DNA from: Pseudomonadota bacterium
GTDB taxonomy: Bacteria > Pseudomonadota > Gammaproteobacteria > Burkholderiales > Burkholderiaceae_C
DNA length: 51,036 bases
Direction: 5' to 3'
Assembly (NCBI GenBank): GCA_021848345.1
Contig: JAJZUV010000022.1
Coordinates: forward strand, 1 to 51,036
Positions within the stretch are counted from its first letter, which is position 1, and the number at the start of each line of letters is the position of its first letter. The notes beneath the pieces are model-generated. The model was not told the DNA's origin. It made no database searches and was given only the letters and a program-made list of their open reading frames with translations. A program made the translations under genes and the position numbers. Below are positions 37,754-46,937 of the stretch, in pieces.

Positions 37754-37809
37754 AGGCGCAAAAAAGCCGCCCTGAGGCGGCTTGATGGCATGCACTGGCG
37801 GAAAGGGTG
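37754..37809. repeat. Left direct repeat (att-like) of the tRNA-Ser element
   Basis: Matches 38939-38994 at 50 of 56 positions without gaps. Its last 14 bases (TGGCGGAAAGGGTG, 37796-37809) equal the 3' end of tRNA-Ser(CGA), including the CCA end, and are identical in both copies. This is presumably the original chromosomal sequence downstream of the tRNA. Confidence 0.75.
37760..37782 (-). terminator. Intrinsic terminator, left copy
   Basis: On the minus strand AGCCGCC-TCAG-GGCGGCT is followed by TTTTTT (37760-37765). It is probably the original terminator of the serS/tRNA-Ser transcript, now separated from it by the element. Confidence 0.75.
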
Positions 37810-37872
37810 TGTGTCAGGGAAGCAACACAAGCTGCTCCAGGGGCTCTCTTTTCGTCTCACTGAAAACGCCGC

Positions 37873-37890
37873 TACCCGCAAAGCTACCCG
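37873..37890 (+). promoter_or_regulatory. Paired TACCCG sites, left (candidate integrase arm sites)
   Basis: CTACCCG occurs twice with a 12-bp period (37872-37878 and 37884-37890), about 65-80 bp inside the left repeat. The same pairing and period occur near the right end (38839-38856). Confidence 0.4.
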
Positions 37891-38017
37891 TCGCAGAGGC
37901 CCTGTTTTCAAGGCTCTCGGGGGCATGGTACTTGACAAGCTGCAGGCCTTGCCTAGCCTTGAAACGACGCCTCGTGGCCTGGACGTTATCGCATTCGCCA
38001 AATCAGGAATGACCGAA

Positions 38018-38413
38018 ATGGACAAGGGCGAGCTTCTGGAGAGATACCGGACCTACATCGATTGCTTGAATCGGCGGGACTGGTCACGCCTGGGGAATTT
38101 CGTTTCCGACGATGCCCGGCACAATGGCGAGGCGATCGGCCTTGCAGGTTACCGGAAGATGCTCGAACGCGATGTCGCTGCTATTCCCGACCTCATGTTC
38201 AACATCGACGTCCTTGTGGTCGACCCTCCCTTCCTCGGGGCGAGACTGCTCTTCGACTGCACTCCCCAAGGCGAGCTGTTCGGGCTGGCCGTCAACGGCC
38301 GACGGGTCGCCTTCACCGAGAACGTCTTCTATCGCTTCGCAAGCGGGAAGATCGAAACTGTCTGGTCCGTGATTGATCAAGCCGCGATCCGGGCGCAGCT
38401 TCAGCAAGGGTAG
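38018..38413 (+). CDS. SnoaL-like / NTF2-fold protein
   Basis: A 131-residue protein of the SnoaL-type ester-cyclase-like group: LLERYRTYIDCLNRRDW, FVSDDARHNGEAIGLAGYRK, DLMFNIDVLVVDPPFLGARL, FTENVFYRFASGKIETVWSV. The fold suggests a small polyketide-cyclase-like or ligand-binding protein; no substrate is evident. ATG 38018 is preferred as AGGA lies 9 bases upstream; ATG 38009 is in frame. It is the only intact cargo of the tRNA-Ser element and converges on the integrase fragment, overlapping it by 13 bases. Confidence 0.75.
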   Translation: MDKGELLERYRTYIDCLNRRDWSRLGNFVSDDARHNGEAIGLAGYRKMLERDVAAIPDLMFNIDVLVVDPPFLGARLLFDCTPQGELFGLAVNGRRVAFTENVFYRFASGKIETVWSVIDQAAIRAQLQQG

Positions 38414-38799
38414 CGGCTTCGCTCATCCCGGCGCACCGCGTACAGGGTTTGCCTGCTGATGCCAGCCCTGCGCGCAATCTCGGCCATTGAATGCTCGATC
38501 TCTCCCGCCTTGTAGCGCGCCGAGAGGTGGTCGAGCAAGGTGCGGATTTCCGCGAGCGAGAGGCAGGGCTCCATCGGGAAATTTTTGGTGACCCGTCGCG
38601 CATCCAGGAGGCTGACTTTGGGGTACGGACCAATGCCACGCATGGTCTCCTTGCCGCCCCGGAAGATCCGTTGAACCCAGTACGCCTTGCCAGCAGGCTC
38701 AACTTTCAGGACGAGGCCCTGACCATCGGGGAGGCTACGGACTTTGTCGGTGCGGCGGGAGGCTTCCTGCTTGACCTGGGCGGCGGTGAGACGGGGCAT
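38401..38799 (-). pseudogene. Truncated tyrosine integrase (N-terminal domain joined to an HTH tail)
   Basis: A 132-residue frame. Residues 1-70 are the N-terminal domain of a P4-type integrase (LTAAQVKQEASRRTDKVRSL, DGQGLVLKVEPAGKAYWVQR, MRGIGPYPKVSLLDAR). After the DAR motif the match stops. The remaining 60 residues contain a resolvase-like helix-turn-helix (MAEIARRAGISRQTLYAVRR) and no catalytic Arg, His or Tyr. The fragment must be inactive for recombination. It may still be transcribed, since it keeps an intact start next to the tRNA end. An internal deletion fused two unrelated reading frames. Confidence 0.78.
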
Positions 38800-38838
38800 G
38801 GCTGAAGGGCTGGCTCACGGTGGAACAGCCTTCAGTTT

Positions 38839-38856
38839 TACCCGGTTTTCTACCCG
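38839..38856 (+). promoter_or_regulatory. Paired TACCCG sites, right (candidate integrase arm sites)
   Basis: TACCCGG occurs twice with a 12-bp period (38839-38845, 38851-38857), between the integrase start and the right repeat, in the same orientation as the left pair. Confidence 0.4.
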
Positions 38857-38938
38857 GTGCGACGTCGAGATACCCTGCGCCAGCCTGAGACGCCAGGAGA
38901 CGAGAAGCCCTTATTTCTCTAGGGAAATAGAAGCTTAG

Positions 38939-38994
38939 AGGCACAAAAAAGCCGCCCGGAGGCGGCTCGATTGCATGCTTTGGCGGAAAGGGTG
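38939..38994. repeat. Right direct repeat (att-like), inside the tRNA-Ser 3' end
   Basis: Counterpart of 37754-37809 with six mismatches, all outside the final 14 bases. Its tRNA-derived part (38981-38994) completes the functional tRNA gene. Confidence 0.75.
38945..38967 (-). terminator. Intrinsic terminator of tRNA-Ser(CGA)
   Basis: On the minus strand AGCCGCC-TCCG-GGCGGCT then TTTTTT, 14 bases after the tRNA end. Confidence 0.8.
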
Positions 38995-39071
38995 GGATTC
39001 GAACCCACGGTACGGTATAACCGTACACCGGATTTCGAGTCCGGCGCATTCGACCACTCTGCCACCTTTCC
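38981..39071 (-). tRNA. tRNA-Ser (anticodon CGA)
   Basis: A 91-base class II tRNA read on the minus strand. The acceptor stem GGAAAGG (39065-39071) pairs with CCTTTCC near the 3' end; the discriminator is G and CCA is encoded. D-arm GCAGAGTGGTCGAATGCG, anticodon loop CTCGAAA (anticodon CGA, reading UCG), a long variable arm (TGTACGGTTATACCGTAC) and GGTTCGAATCC T-arm are all present. It lies 101 bp downstream of serS on the same strand. Confidence 0.97.
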
Positions 39072-39172
39072 GGGGTGTTCTTCTCTGGCGCCCGCGGTGG
39101 TCGACCCGCGTGCGCGAAAACATGCAAGTGTAGCAGCGCCGTGCCGGCTCGGGAAGATCCGGCGCTGTCGAC

Positions 39173-41563
<2,391 letters not shown>

Positions 41564-41567
<4 letters not shown>

Positions 41568-42013
41568 AGCACCCCCAGGATGTGCACGTCGAACACCACC
41601 GGCTTGCCGGCCAGCGGGTGGTTGAAATCCAGTTCCACCATGTCCTCGTCCGCGGCGGTCACGGTGGCCGCGGCGCTGGCGCCGCTGGCCGAACTCAGCC
41701 CGGCCAGCTGCAGCGCGTCGCCCACCGCCAGGCGCACGTGGTCGGGCACGAACTGCTGCAGCGCCGCGCGCGGAACGCGCTGCACGCGCTGCGGGTCGTG
41801 CATGCCGAAGGCCACGTCCGCGGGCAGCTCGAAGCTGGCCTGGGCGCCCTCTTCCAGCCCGAGCAGGCATTGCTCCAGCGCCGGTGCGAGCTGTTGCGCG
41901 CCGAGGGTCAGCGTGGCCGGATTGTGGCCGAAGGTATCCACCCAGGCGGGGCCGCCGGGGGCCGCCAGGCGGTAGTGAAGGGTCAGCAGGGAGTCGGGGC
42001 GAACGTTGGGCAC
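41564..42013 (-). CDS. fkpB: FKBP-type peptidyl-prolyl isomerase (SlpA-like)
   Basis: About 149 residues: [60 protein letters not shown], then an insert-in-flap domain ([17 protein letters not shown]) and [20 protein letters not shown], the SlyD/SlpA arrangement. It is a cytoplasmic proline isomerase and chaperone, and lies in front of ispH. GTG 42013 is chosen since the next in-frame ATG (42073) would overlap the divergent radC start. Confidence 0.9.
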
Positions 42014-42071
42014 GGTATCGATACACTGTGTCGTGGCGGCCAGGGCCGCGCAAACCCCATTGTAGGGAAGC

Positions 42072-42752
42072 ATGTCCACCCGCATCGCCGACCTTCCTCC
42101 GGACGCGCGTCCGCGCGAGAAGCTGCTCGCGCGCGGCCCGCAGGCACTGGCCGACGCCGAGCTGGTGGCGCTGCTGCTGCGCAGCGGCGTGCGCGGCTGC
42201 AGCGCGCTGCAACTGGGACAACGCCTGATCGACGCCTTCGGCGGCCTGCACGGCCTGCTGCACGCGCCGGCCGACAGCCTGCGCGCGGTCAAGGGCCTGG
42301 GTCTGGCCAAGTACGCCGAACTGGCGGCGGTGCTGGAAATGGCCCGCCGCGCATTGGCCGAGCCGCTGCGCGAACGCCGCCTGTTCGACACCCCCGAGGC
42401 CGTCGAGGATTACCTGCGCCTGTGGCTGGGAGGCTCGCCGGTGGAAGTGTTCGCGGCCCTTCTGCTGGACCAACAGCACCGCCTGCTGCACGCGCAGCAG
42501 TTGTGGCGCGGCACGCTGGCGCATACCTCGGTGTACCCCCGCGAACTGGTCAAGCTGGCGCTGGCCCACGACGCGGCCGCGGTGATCGTCGCGCACAACC
42601 ATCCCTCGGGCGCGGCCGAGCCCTCCGCGTGCGACCGCCAGGTCACGCAGCGCCTGAAGTCGGCGCTGGGCCTGCTGGACATCGCCCTGCTCGACCACCT
42701 GGTGGTCACGCGCGCGCAGGCCTTCTCCTTCGCGCGCAACGGCCTGCTGTAG
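42072..42752 (+). CDS. radC: RadC-like JAB-domain protein
   Basis: A 226-residue protein with an N-terminal helix-hairpin-helix-like part ([24 protein letters not shown]) and a C-terminal JAB/MPN domain. The zinc motif is [18 protein letters not shown] (HxHPS...D). Despite its name, a DNA repair role is not established. Start ATG 42072 follows AGGGAA. Confidence 0.95.
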   Translation: MSTRIADLPPDARPREKLLARGPQALADAELVALLLRSGVRGCSALQLGQRLIDAFGGLHGLLHAPADSLRAVKGLGLAKYAELAAVLEMARRALAEPLRERRLFDTPEAVEDYLRLWLGGSPVEVFAALLLDQQHRLLHAQQLWRGTLAHTSVYPRELVKLALAHDAAAVIVAHNHPSGAAEPSACDRQVTQRLKSALGLLDIALLDHLVVTRAQAFSFARNGLL

Positions 42753-42764
42753 GAGCGCGGCGAC

Positions 42765-43442
42765 ATGAGCACGCGGATCCCTCGCCGCTCGCGCAGCCGT
42801 GCCGCGCCGGCCGTCTCGACGCCGCCCGCCGCGTTCGATGCGCCCGAAGCCGCGGTGGCGCGGGCCGAGCCCGCGACACCACCGGAGCCGGACGAGCCAA
42901 CCGTGCTGTTCCGTCGCGCCGTGGCCGGAGCGCAGGCGCTGCGCGCGCCCGAGCGCGTATTGCTGCGCCCGGAGCCCCCGCCTCCCATCCCGCGCCAGAG
43001 ACTGCTCGACGAACGCGCCGCGCTGCACGAATCCCTGTCCGACAGCGTCGACCTGGACAGCCTGCTGGAGACCGACCAGGAACTGTCCTACCGCGCCCCC
43101 GGCATCGGCCCCGACGTGCTGCGCAAGCTGCGCCGCGGTCACTGGGTGATCCAGGCCGAACTCGATCTGCACGGCCTGCGGCGCGACGAGGCGCGCGCTG
43201 CCTTGCTGGAGTTCACCCACGCCGCGCAGCAGCGCGACGTGCGCTGCGTGCGGGTGATCCACGGCAAGGGCCTGGGCTCTCCGGGCCGCGAGGGCGTGTT
43301 GCGCCACAAGGTGCGCGGCTGGCTGCTGCAGATGCGCGACGTGCTGGCCTTCTGCCAGGCCGGTCCGCACGACGGCGGCGCCGGCGCACTGATCGTGCTG
43401 CTGCGCGGGCCGCACACGTCCAGGATGCGGCCACCGGCCTGA
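42765..43442 (+). CDS. Smr-domain protein
   Basis: A 225-residue protein. The first 110 residues are Pro/Ala/Arg-rich and probably disordered. The C-terminal Smr domain (about 130-220) carries [19 protein letters not shown] and [13 protein letters not shown], the LDxHG and HGxG motifs of Smr nucleases. It lies 12 bp after radC and probably forms an operon with it. Stand-alone Smr proteins act as nicking endonucleases or in ribosome rescue. Confidence 0.93.
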   Translation: MSTRIPRRSRSRAAPAVSTPPAAFDAPEAAVARAEPATPPEPDEPTVLFRRAVAGAQALRAPERVLLRPEPPPPIPRQRLLDERAALHESLSDSVDLDSLLETDQELSYRAPGIGPDVLRKLRRGHWVIQAELDLHGLRRDEARAALLEFTHAAQQRDVRCVRVIHGKGLGSPGREGVLRHKVRGWLLQMRDVLAFCQAGPHDGGAGALIVLLRGPHTSRMRPPA

Positions 43443-43516
43443 GCTTCGCAACAACCGGTCGCGGTGTTGGGAATTACCGACACCATAGCCTCGATTCGTG
43501 GCCTAAGGTTTCGCTC

Positions 43517-44146
43517 ATGCGAAGCCCTGCCCTCTACGACATCTCGCCCACCGTGGATCCGCGCTCGCCGCTGTTCCCGGGCGACAAGCCCTACGCGCTG
43601 CGATGGACCGCGCGCATCGCCCAGGGCAGTTCGGTGAACCTCAGCGCCATGGAGCTTTCGCCCCACGTCGGCGCGCATGCCGATGCGCCGCTGCATTACG
43701 CCGACGGCGCGGCGTCCATCGACGGCGTCGACCTGGAGCCCTACCTGGGCCCCTGCCGCGTGGTGCACGCCATCGACTGCGGCGCGCTGGTGGGGGTGGA
43801 GCACCTGCTGCGGGCAGGCCCGGGCCTGCCCGCGCGCGTGCTGGTGCGCACCTGCCGGCGTGCCGCCGCTGCCTGGAACCCGAACTTCACCGCCTATGCC
43901 CCGCAGGCCCTGGCGTGGCTGGGCGAACGCGGAGTCCGGCTGGTCGGCATCGACACGCCCTCGGTGGATCCGGCCGACAGCAAGTCGCTCGACGCGCACC
44001 ACACCTTGCTGCGCCTGGACATGCGGGTGCTGGAGAACCTGGTGCTCGACGAGGTGCCCGAGGGCGACTACGAACTCATCGCGCTGCCGCTGAAACTGGC
44101 CGGCGCCTGCGCGTCGCCGGTGCGCGCCGTGCTGCGCCGGGTTTGA
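43517..44146 (+). CDS. kynB: Kynurenine formamidase
   Basis: A 209-residue metal-dependent cyclase-family hydrolase that converts N-formylkynurenine to kynurenine and formate. The metal motif [12 protein letters not shown] (HxGxHxDxP) is at residues about 50-61, and [20 protein letters not shown] and [15 protein letters not shown] are typical KynB pieces. First gene of the kynB-kynU-kynA run. Start ATG 43517. Confidence 0.95.
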   Translation: MRSPALYDISPTVDPRSPLFPGDKPYALRWTARIAQGSSVNLSAMELSPHVGAHADAPLHYADGAASIDGVDLEPYLGPCRVVHAIDCGALVGVEHLLRAGPGLPARVLVRTCRRAAAAWNPNFTAYAPQALAWLGERGVRLVGIDTPSVDPADSKSLDAHHTLLRLDMRVLENLVLDEVPEGDYELIALPLKLAGACASPVRAVLRRV

Positions 44147-44199
44147 GCCGCGCCCCGCGTCATCGTCCCCTTTCATCCACGCCCATCCGTCAATCCCCC

Positions 44200-45498
44200 A
44201 TGCGACATCCCCTGAGCCGCGAGGCCTGTGCCGAACGCGATGCGACCGACCCGCTGGCGCCGTTGCGCGAGCAGTTCGCCCTGCCGCCGGGCGTCATCTA
44301 TCTGGACGGCAATTCCCTGGGCGTGCTGCCCGCGGCCACCGCGGCACGCGTGCAGGAGGTCATCGCCGGCGAATGGGGACGCGGCCTGATCCGCAGCTGG
44401 AACGACGCCGGCTGGATCGACCTGCCGCGCCGCGTGGGCGACAAGATCGCCCGCCTGGTGGGCGCGCGCCCAGGCGAACTCGTGGTGGCGGACTCCACCT
44501 CGGTGAACCTGTACAAGGTGCTGAGCGCCGCGCTGCACATCGCGCGCACCGACTCGCCGTCGCGCCGGGTGGTGGTGTCCGAGCGCAGCAACTTCCCCAC
44601 CGACCTGTACATCGCCGAGTCCCTGGTGGAACAGCACGGCATGCGCCTGGAGCTGCTGGACATCGACGAGATTCCGGCGCGCCTGCGCGACGACGTGGCG
44701 GTGCTCATGCTCACCCAGGTCAACTACCGCACCGGGCGCATGGCCGACATGGCAGCGGTGACCGCGCAGGCCCACGCCGCGGGAGCGCTGGCGCTGTGGG
44801 ACCTGGCGCACTCGGCCGGCGCGGTGCCGGTGGACCTGAACGGGGCGCGGGCGGATTTCGCGGTGGGCTGCGGCTACAAGTACCTCAACGGCGGGCCCGG
44901 CGCGCCTGCCTTCTGCTGGGTCCACGCGCGCCACGTGGAGCGCTTCCGGCAGCCCCTGTCGGGCTGGATGGGGCACGCGGCGCCCTTCGTGTTCCAGCCC
45001 GGCTACGAGCCCGCGCCGGGCATCGCGCGCTACCTGTGCGGCACGCCGCAGGTGCTGGGCATCGCCGCGCTGGAATGCGGCGTGGACACTGTGCTGGCGG
45101 CCGAGGCGCTGGGCGGCATGCGCGCGCTGCGCGCCAAGTCGGTGGCCCTGACGGAGCTTTTCATCGAACTGGTGCGTGAACGCCTGCCGGGCAGCGGCCT
45201 GCACCCCTTCGGCCCCGCCGAGGCCGCGCAACGCGGCAGCCAGGTGTCGCTGGCGGTGCCTGCCGACGGCTCGCTCGACGGCTATGCGCTGATGCAGGCG
45301 CTGATCCACCGCGGGGTGATCGGCGACTACCGCGCCGGCGACGGCAGCGCCGCGCATCCGCATCTGCTGCGATTCGGCTTCACGCCGCTGTACCTGCGCT
45401 ACGTCGACGTGTTCGACGCCGTGCAGGCGCTCGTCGAAGTGCTCGAATCCGCGGCCTGGCGCGAGCCGCGCTTCGCGCGCAAGGGCGCGGTGACCTGA
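44200..45498 (+). CDS. kynU: Kynureninase
   Basis: A 432-residue PLP enzyme that splits kynurenine to anthranilate and alanine. The PLP lysine is in [15 protein letters not shown], and [11 protein letters not shown] opens the active-site region; [13 protein letters not shown] supplies the Asp that binds the PLP nitrogen. Length is as expected (about 416-430). It lies 53 bp after kynB and 25 bp before kynA. Confidence 0.97.
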   Translation: MRHPLSREACAERDATDPLAPLREQFALPPGVIYLDGNSLGVLPAATAARVQEVIAGEWGRGLIRSWNDAGWIDLPRRVGDKIARLVGARPGELVVADSTSVNLYKVLSAALHIARTDSPSRRVVVSERSNFPTDLYIAESLVEQHGMRLELLDIDEIPARLRDDVAVLMLTQVNYRTGRMADMAAVTAQAHAAGALALWDLAHSAGAVPVDLNGARADFAVGCGYKYLNGGPGAPAFCWVHARHVERFRQPLSGWMGHAAPFVFQPGYEPAPGIARYLCGTPQVLGIAALECGVDTVLAAEALGGMRALRAKSVALTELFIELVRERLPGSGLHPFGPAEAAQRGSQVSLAVPADGSLDGYALMQALIHRGVIGDYRAGDGSAAHPHLLRFGFTPLYLRYVDVFDAVQALVEVLESAAWREPRFARKGAVT

Positions 45499-45523
45499 AA
45501 CCCGCGCCGGCCGGAGACCCTCG

Positions 45524-46393
45524 ATGCCCTGCCCCCACCACGAAGCCGCCGCGCCCTCGCGCGGCGAATCCATCGTCGCCGCCGAAGGCGCGCAACTCGA
45601 TTTCTCGCGCGACATGAGCTATGGCGACTACCTGCACCTCGAGCGACTGCTCGATGCGCAGCACCCGCTGTCGCCCGAGCACGACGAGATGCTGTTCATC
45701 GTGCAGCACCAGACCTCCGAGCTGTGGATGAAACTGCTGCTGCACGAACTGCAGGCGGCCTGCGCCAACCTGGAGCGCGATCATCTCCAGCCGGCCTTCA
45801 AGATGATGGCGCGGGTATCGAAGATCCTCGAGCAGCTGGTGCACGCGTGGGACGTGCTGGCCACGATGACCCCGCCGGAATACACGGCCATTCGCCCCTA
45901 CCTGGGCCATTCCAGCGGATTCCAGAGCTGGCAGTACCGTTGCATCGAGTTCGCGCTGGGCAACAAGAACCGCGCCATGCTGCAGCCTCACGCGCACCGG
46001 CCCGAGACCCACGCGCGGGTGCTGGCCGCGTGGCGCGCGCCCAGCCTGTACGACCAGGCCCTGCGCCTGCTGGCGCGACGCGGCATCGCGCTGGCGGAGG
46101 ACGTCGTGGAGCGCGACTGGACCCAGCCTCGCGCCGCGGACCCCCGTGTGGAGCAGGCTTGGCTGCAGGTCTATCGGGACCCGCAGGCGCATTGGGATCT
46201 GTACCAGCTGGGCGAGAAGCTCGCCGACATCGAGGACGCGATGCGCCTGTGGCGTTTCCGGCACCTGACCACGGTCGAGCGCGTGATCGGCTTCAAACGC
46301 GGCACCGGCGGTACCGGCGGCGTCAGCTACCTGCGCAAGATGCTCGATACCGTGCTGTTCCCGGAAATCTGGAGCCTGCGCACCCAGTTGTGA
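45524..46393 (+). CDS. kynA: Tryptophan 2,3-dioxygenase
   Basis: A 289-residue heme dioxygenase that opens the indole ring of tryptophan to N-formylkynurenine. Motifs visible are [48 protein letters not shown], and the C-terminal [19 protein letters not shown] that carries the heme-side loop. With kynB and kynU it completes tryptophan to anthranilate. No Lrp-type KynR gene is next to it. Confidence 0.97.
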   Translation: MPCPHHEAAAPSRGESIVAAEGAQLDFSRDMSYGDYLHLERLLDAQHPLSPEHDEMLFIVQHQTSELWMKLLLHELQAACANLERDHLQPAFKMMARVSKILEQLVHAWDVLATMTPPEYTAIRPYLGHSSGFQSWQYRCIEFALGNKNRAMLQPHAHRPETHARVLAAWRAPSLYDQALRLLARRGIALAEDVVERDWTQPRAADPRVEQAWLQVYRDPQAHWDLYQLGEKLADIEDAMRLWRFRHLTTVERVIGFKRGTGGTGGVSYLRKMLDTVLFPEIWSLRTQL

Positions 46394-46394
46394 T

Positions 46395-46413
46395 TGCCGG
46401 CTTCGCGCCGGCA
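46395..46413. terminator. Hairpin between convergent kynA and globin genes
   Basis: TGCCGGC (46395-46401) and GCCGGCA (46407-46413) with a 5-base loop, between the kynA stop and the end of the globin gene. No U-tract. Confidence 0.4.
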
Positions 46414-46420
46414 CCCCGGT

Positions 46421-46843
46421 TCAGGCGGCGCCCTGCCCCGGCTCGGCGCGGTTGCGCATCCAGTCGGCGGTGCCGTCGAAGGCCTGCTGCAGGCGCGCCC
46501 GCAGGGCCTCCTCGACGCCCTGCTCCTGCATGGCCTGGCGCATGCAGTCCAGCCAGGCGTCACGCTCGGCCACGCCGATGGCATAGGGGAAGTGGCGCAT
46601 GCGCAGGCGCGGATGCCCGAACTGCTGCTGGTACAGGTCGGGCCCGCCCAGCCAGCCGCTGAGAAACCAGAACAGCTTGTCGCGCGAGCCTTCCAGCGTG
46701 GTGGGATGGATCGCGCGCAGCGCGGCGAAGCGCGGCTCCAGGTCCATCAGGTCGTAGAAGCGATCCACCAGCGCGCGCACGCCGTGCTCGCCGCCGAGTT
46801 GGTCATAGGGCGTGGGGCCCTGGGGCTGATCTTCGGAGGACAT
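46421..46843 (-). CDS. Group II truncated hemoglobin
   Basis: A 140-residue 2-on-2 globin: YDQLGGEHGVRALVDRFYDL, FLSGWLGGPDLYQQQFGHPR, LRMRHFPYAIGVAERDAWLD. The proximal His is in MRHFP and the conserved Trp in RDAWLDC at the G8 position characterises group II. It likely handles O2 or NO in the cytoplasm. The start MSSEDQ is set by family length; a longer frame exists upstream. Confidence 0.93.
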   Translation of the reverse strand: MSSEDQPQGPTPYDQLGGEHGVRALVDRFYDLMDLEPRFAALRAIHPTTLEGSRDKLFWFLSGWLGGPDLYQQQFGHPRLRMRHFPYAIGVAERDAWLDCMRQAMQEQGVEEALRARLQQAFDGTADWMRNRAEPGQGAA

Positions 46844-46937
46844 CGATGCGAATGAAACGGTGGACGAAAGGGGAATTGTCGCGCGCGGGGCCCGCGAGGC
46901 GTTGCGCGGGGTCAACGCGCGGGCTGGTCCGGGGGAC

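Larger units (their letters stand above)
37662..38017. other. Left end of the tRNA-Ser element: att repeat and arm-like sites
   Basis: No gene here is convincing. It holds the left 56-bp direct repeat (37754-37809), the duplicated terminator within it, and two TACCCG sites 12 bp apart (37873-37878, 37885-37890). An open frame runs through from the AhpD-like gene region into the SnoaL gene but has no start signal or family match before 38009. Confidence 0.55.
37754..38994. mobile_element. Remnant of an integrative element at the 3' end of tRNA-Ser(CGA)
   Basis: About 1.2 kb bounded by 56-bp direct repeats, with the right one inside the intact tRNA gene. It carries a truncated integrase reading away from the tRNA end, a SnoaL-like cargo gene and pairs of TACCCG sites near both ends at equal 12-bp spacing. 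Base use is less GC-biased than around it. It looks like the decayed remains of a larger island: the catalytic integrase domain is gone. Confidence 0.72.

Noticed and set aside
37796..37809. Possible second tRNA or tRNA pseudogene
   Set aside because: Only the last 14 bases of tRNA-Ser are present; this fits an att copy, not a gene.
37403..38017. A 336-codon frame linking the AhpD-like region to the SnoaL gene
   Set aside because: It overlaps the AhpD-like gene in another frame and crosses the att repeat; only the part from 38018 shows family similarity and a ribosome binding site.
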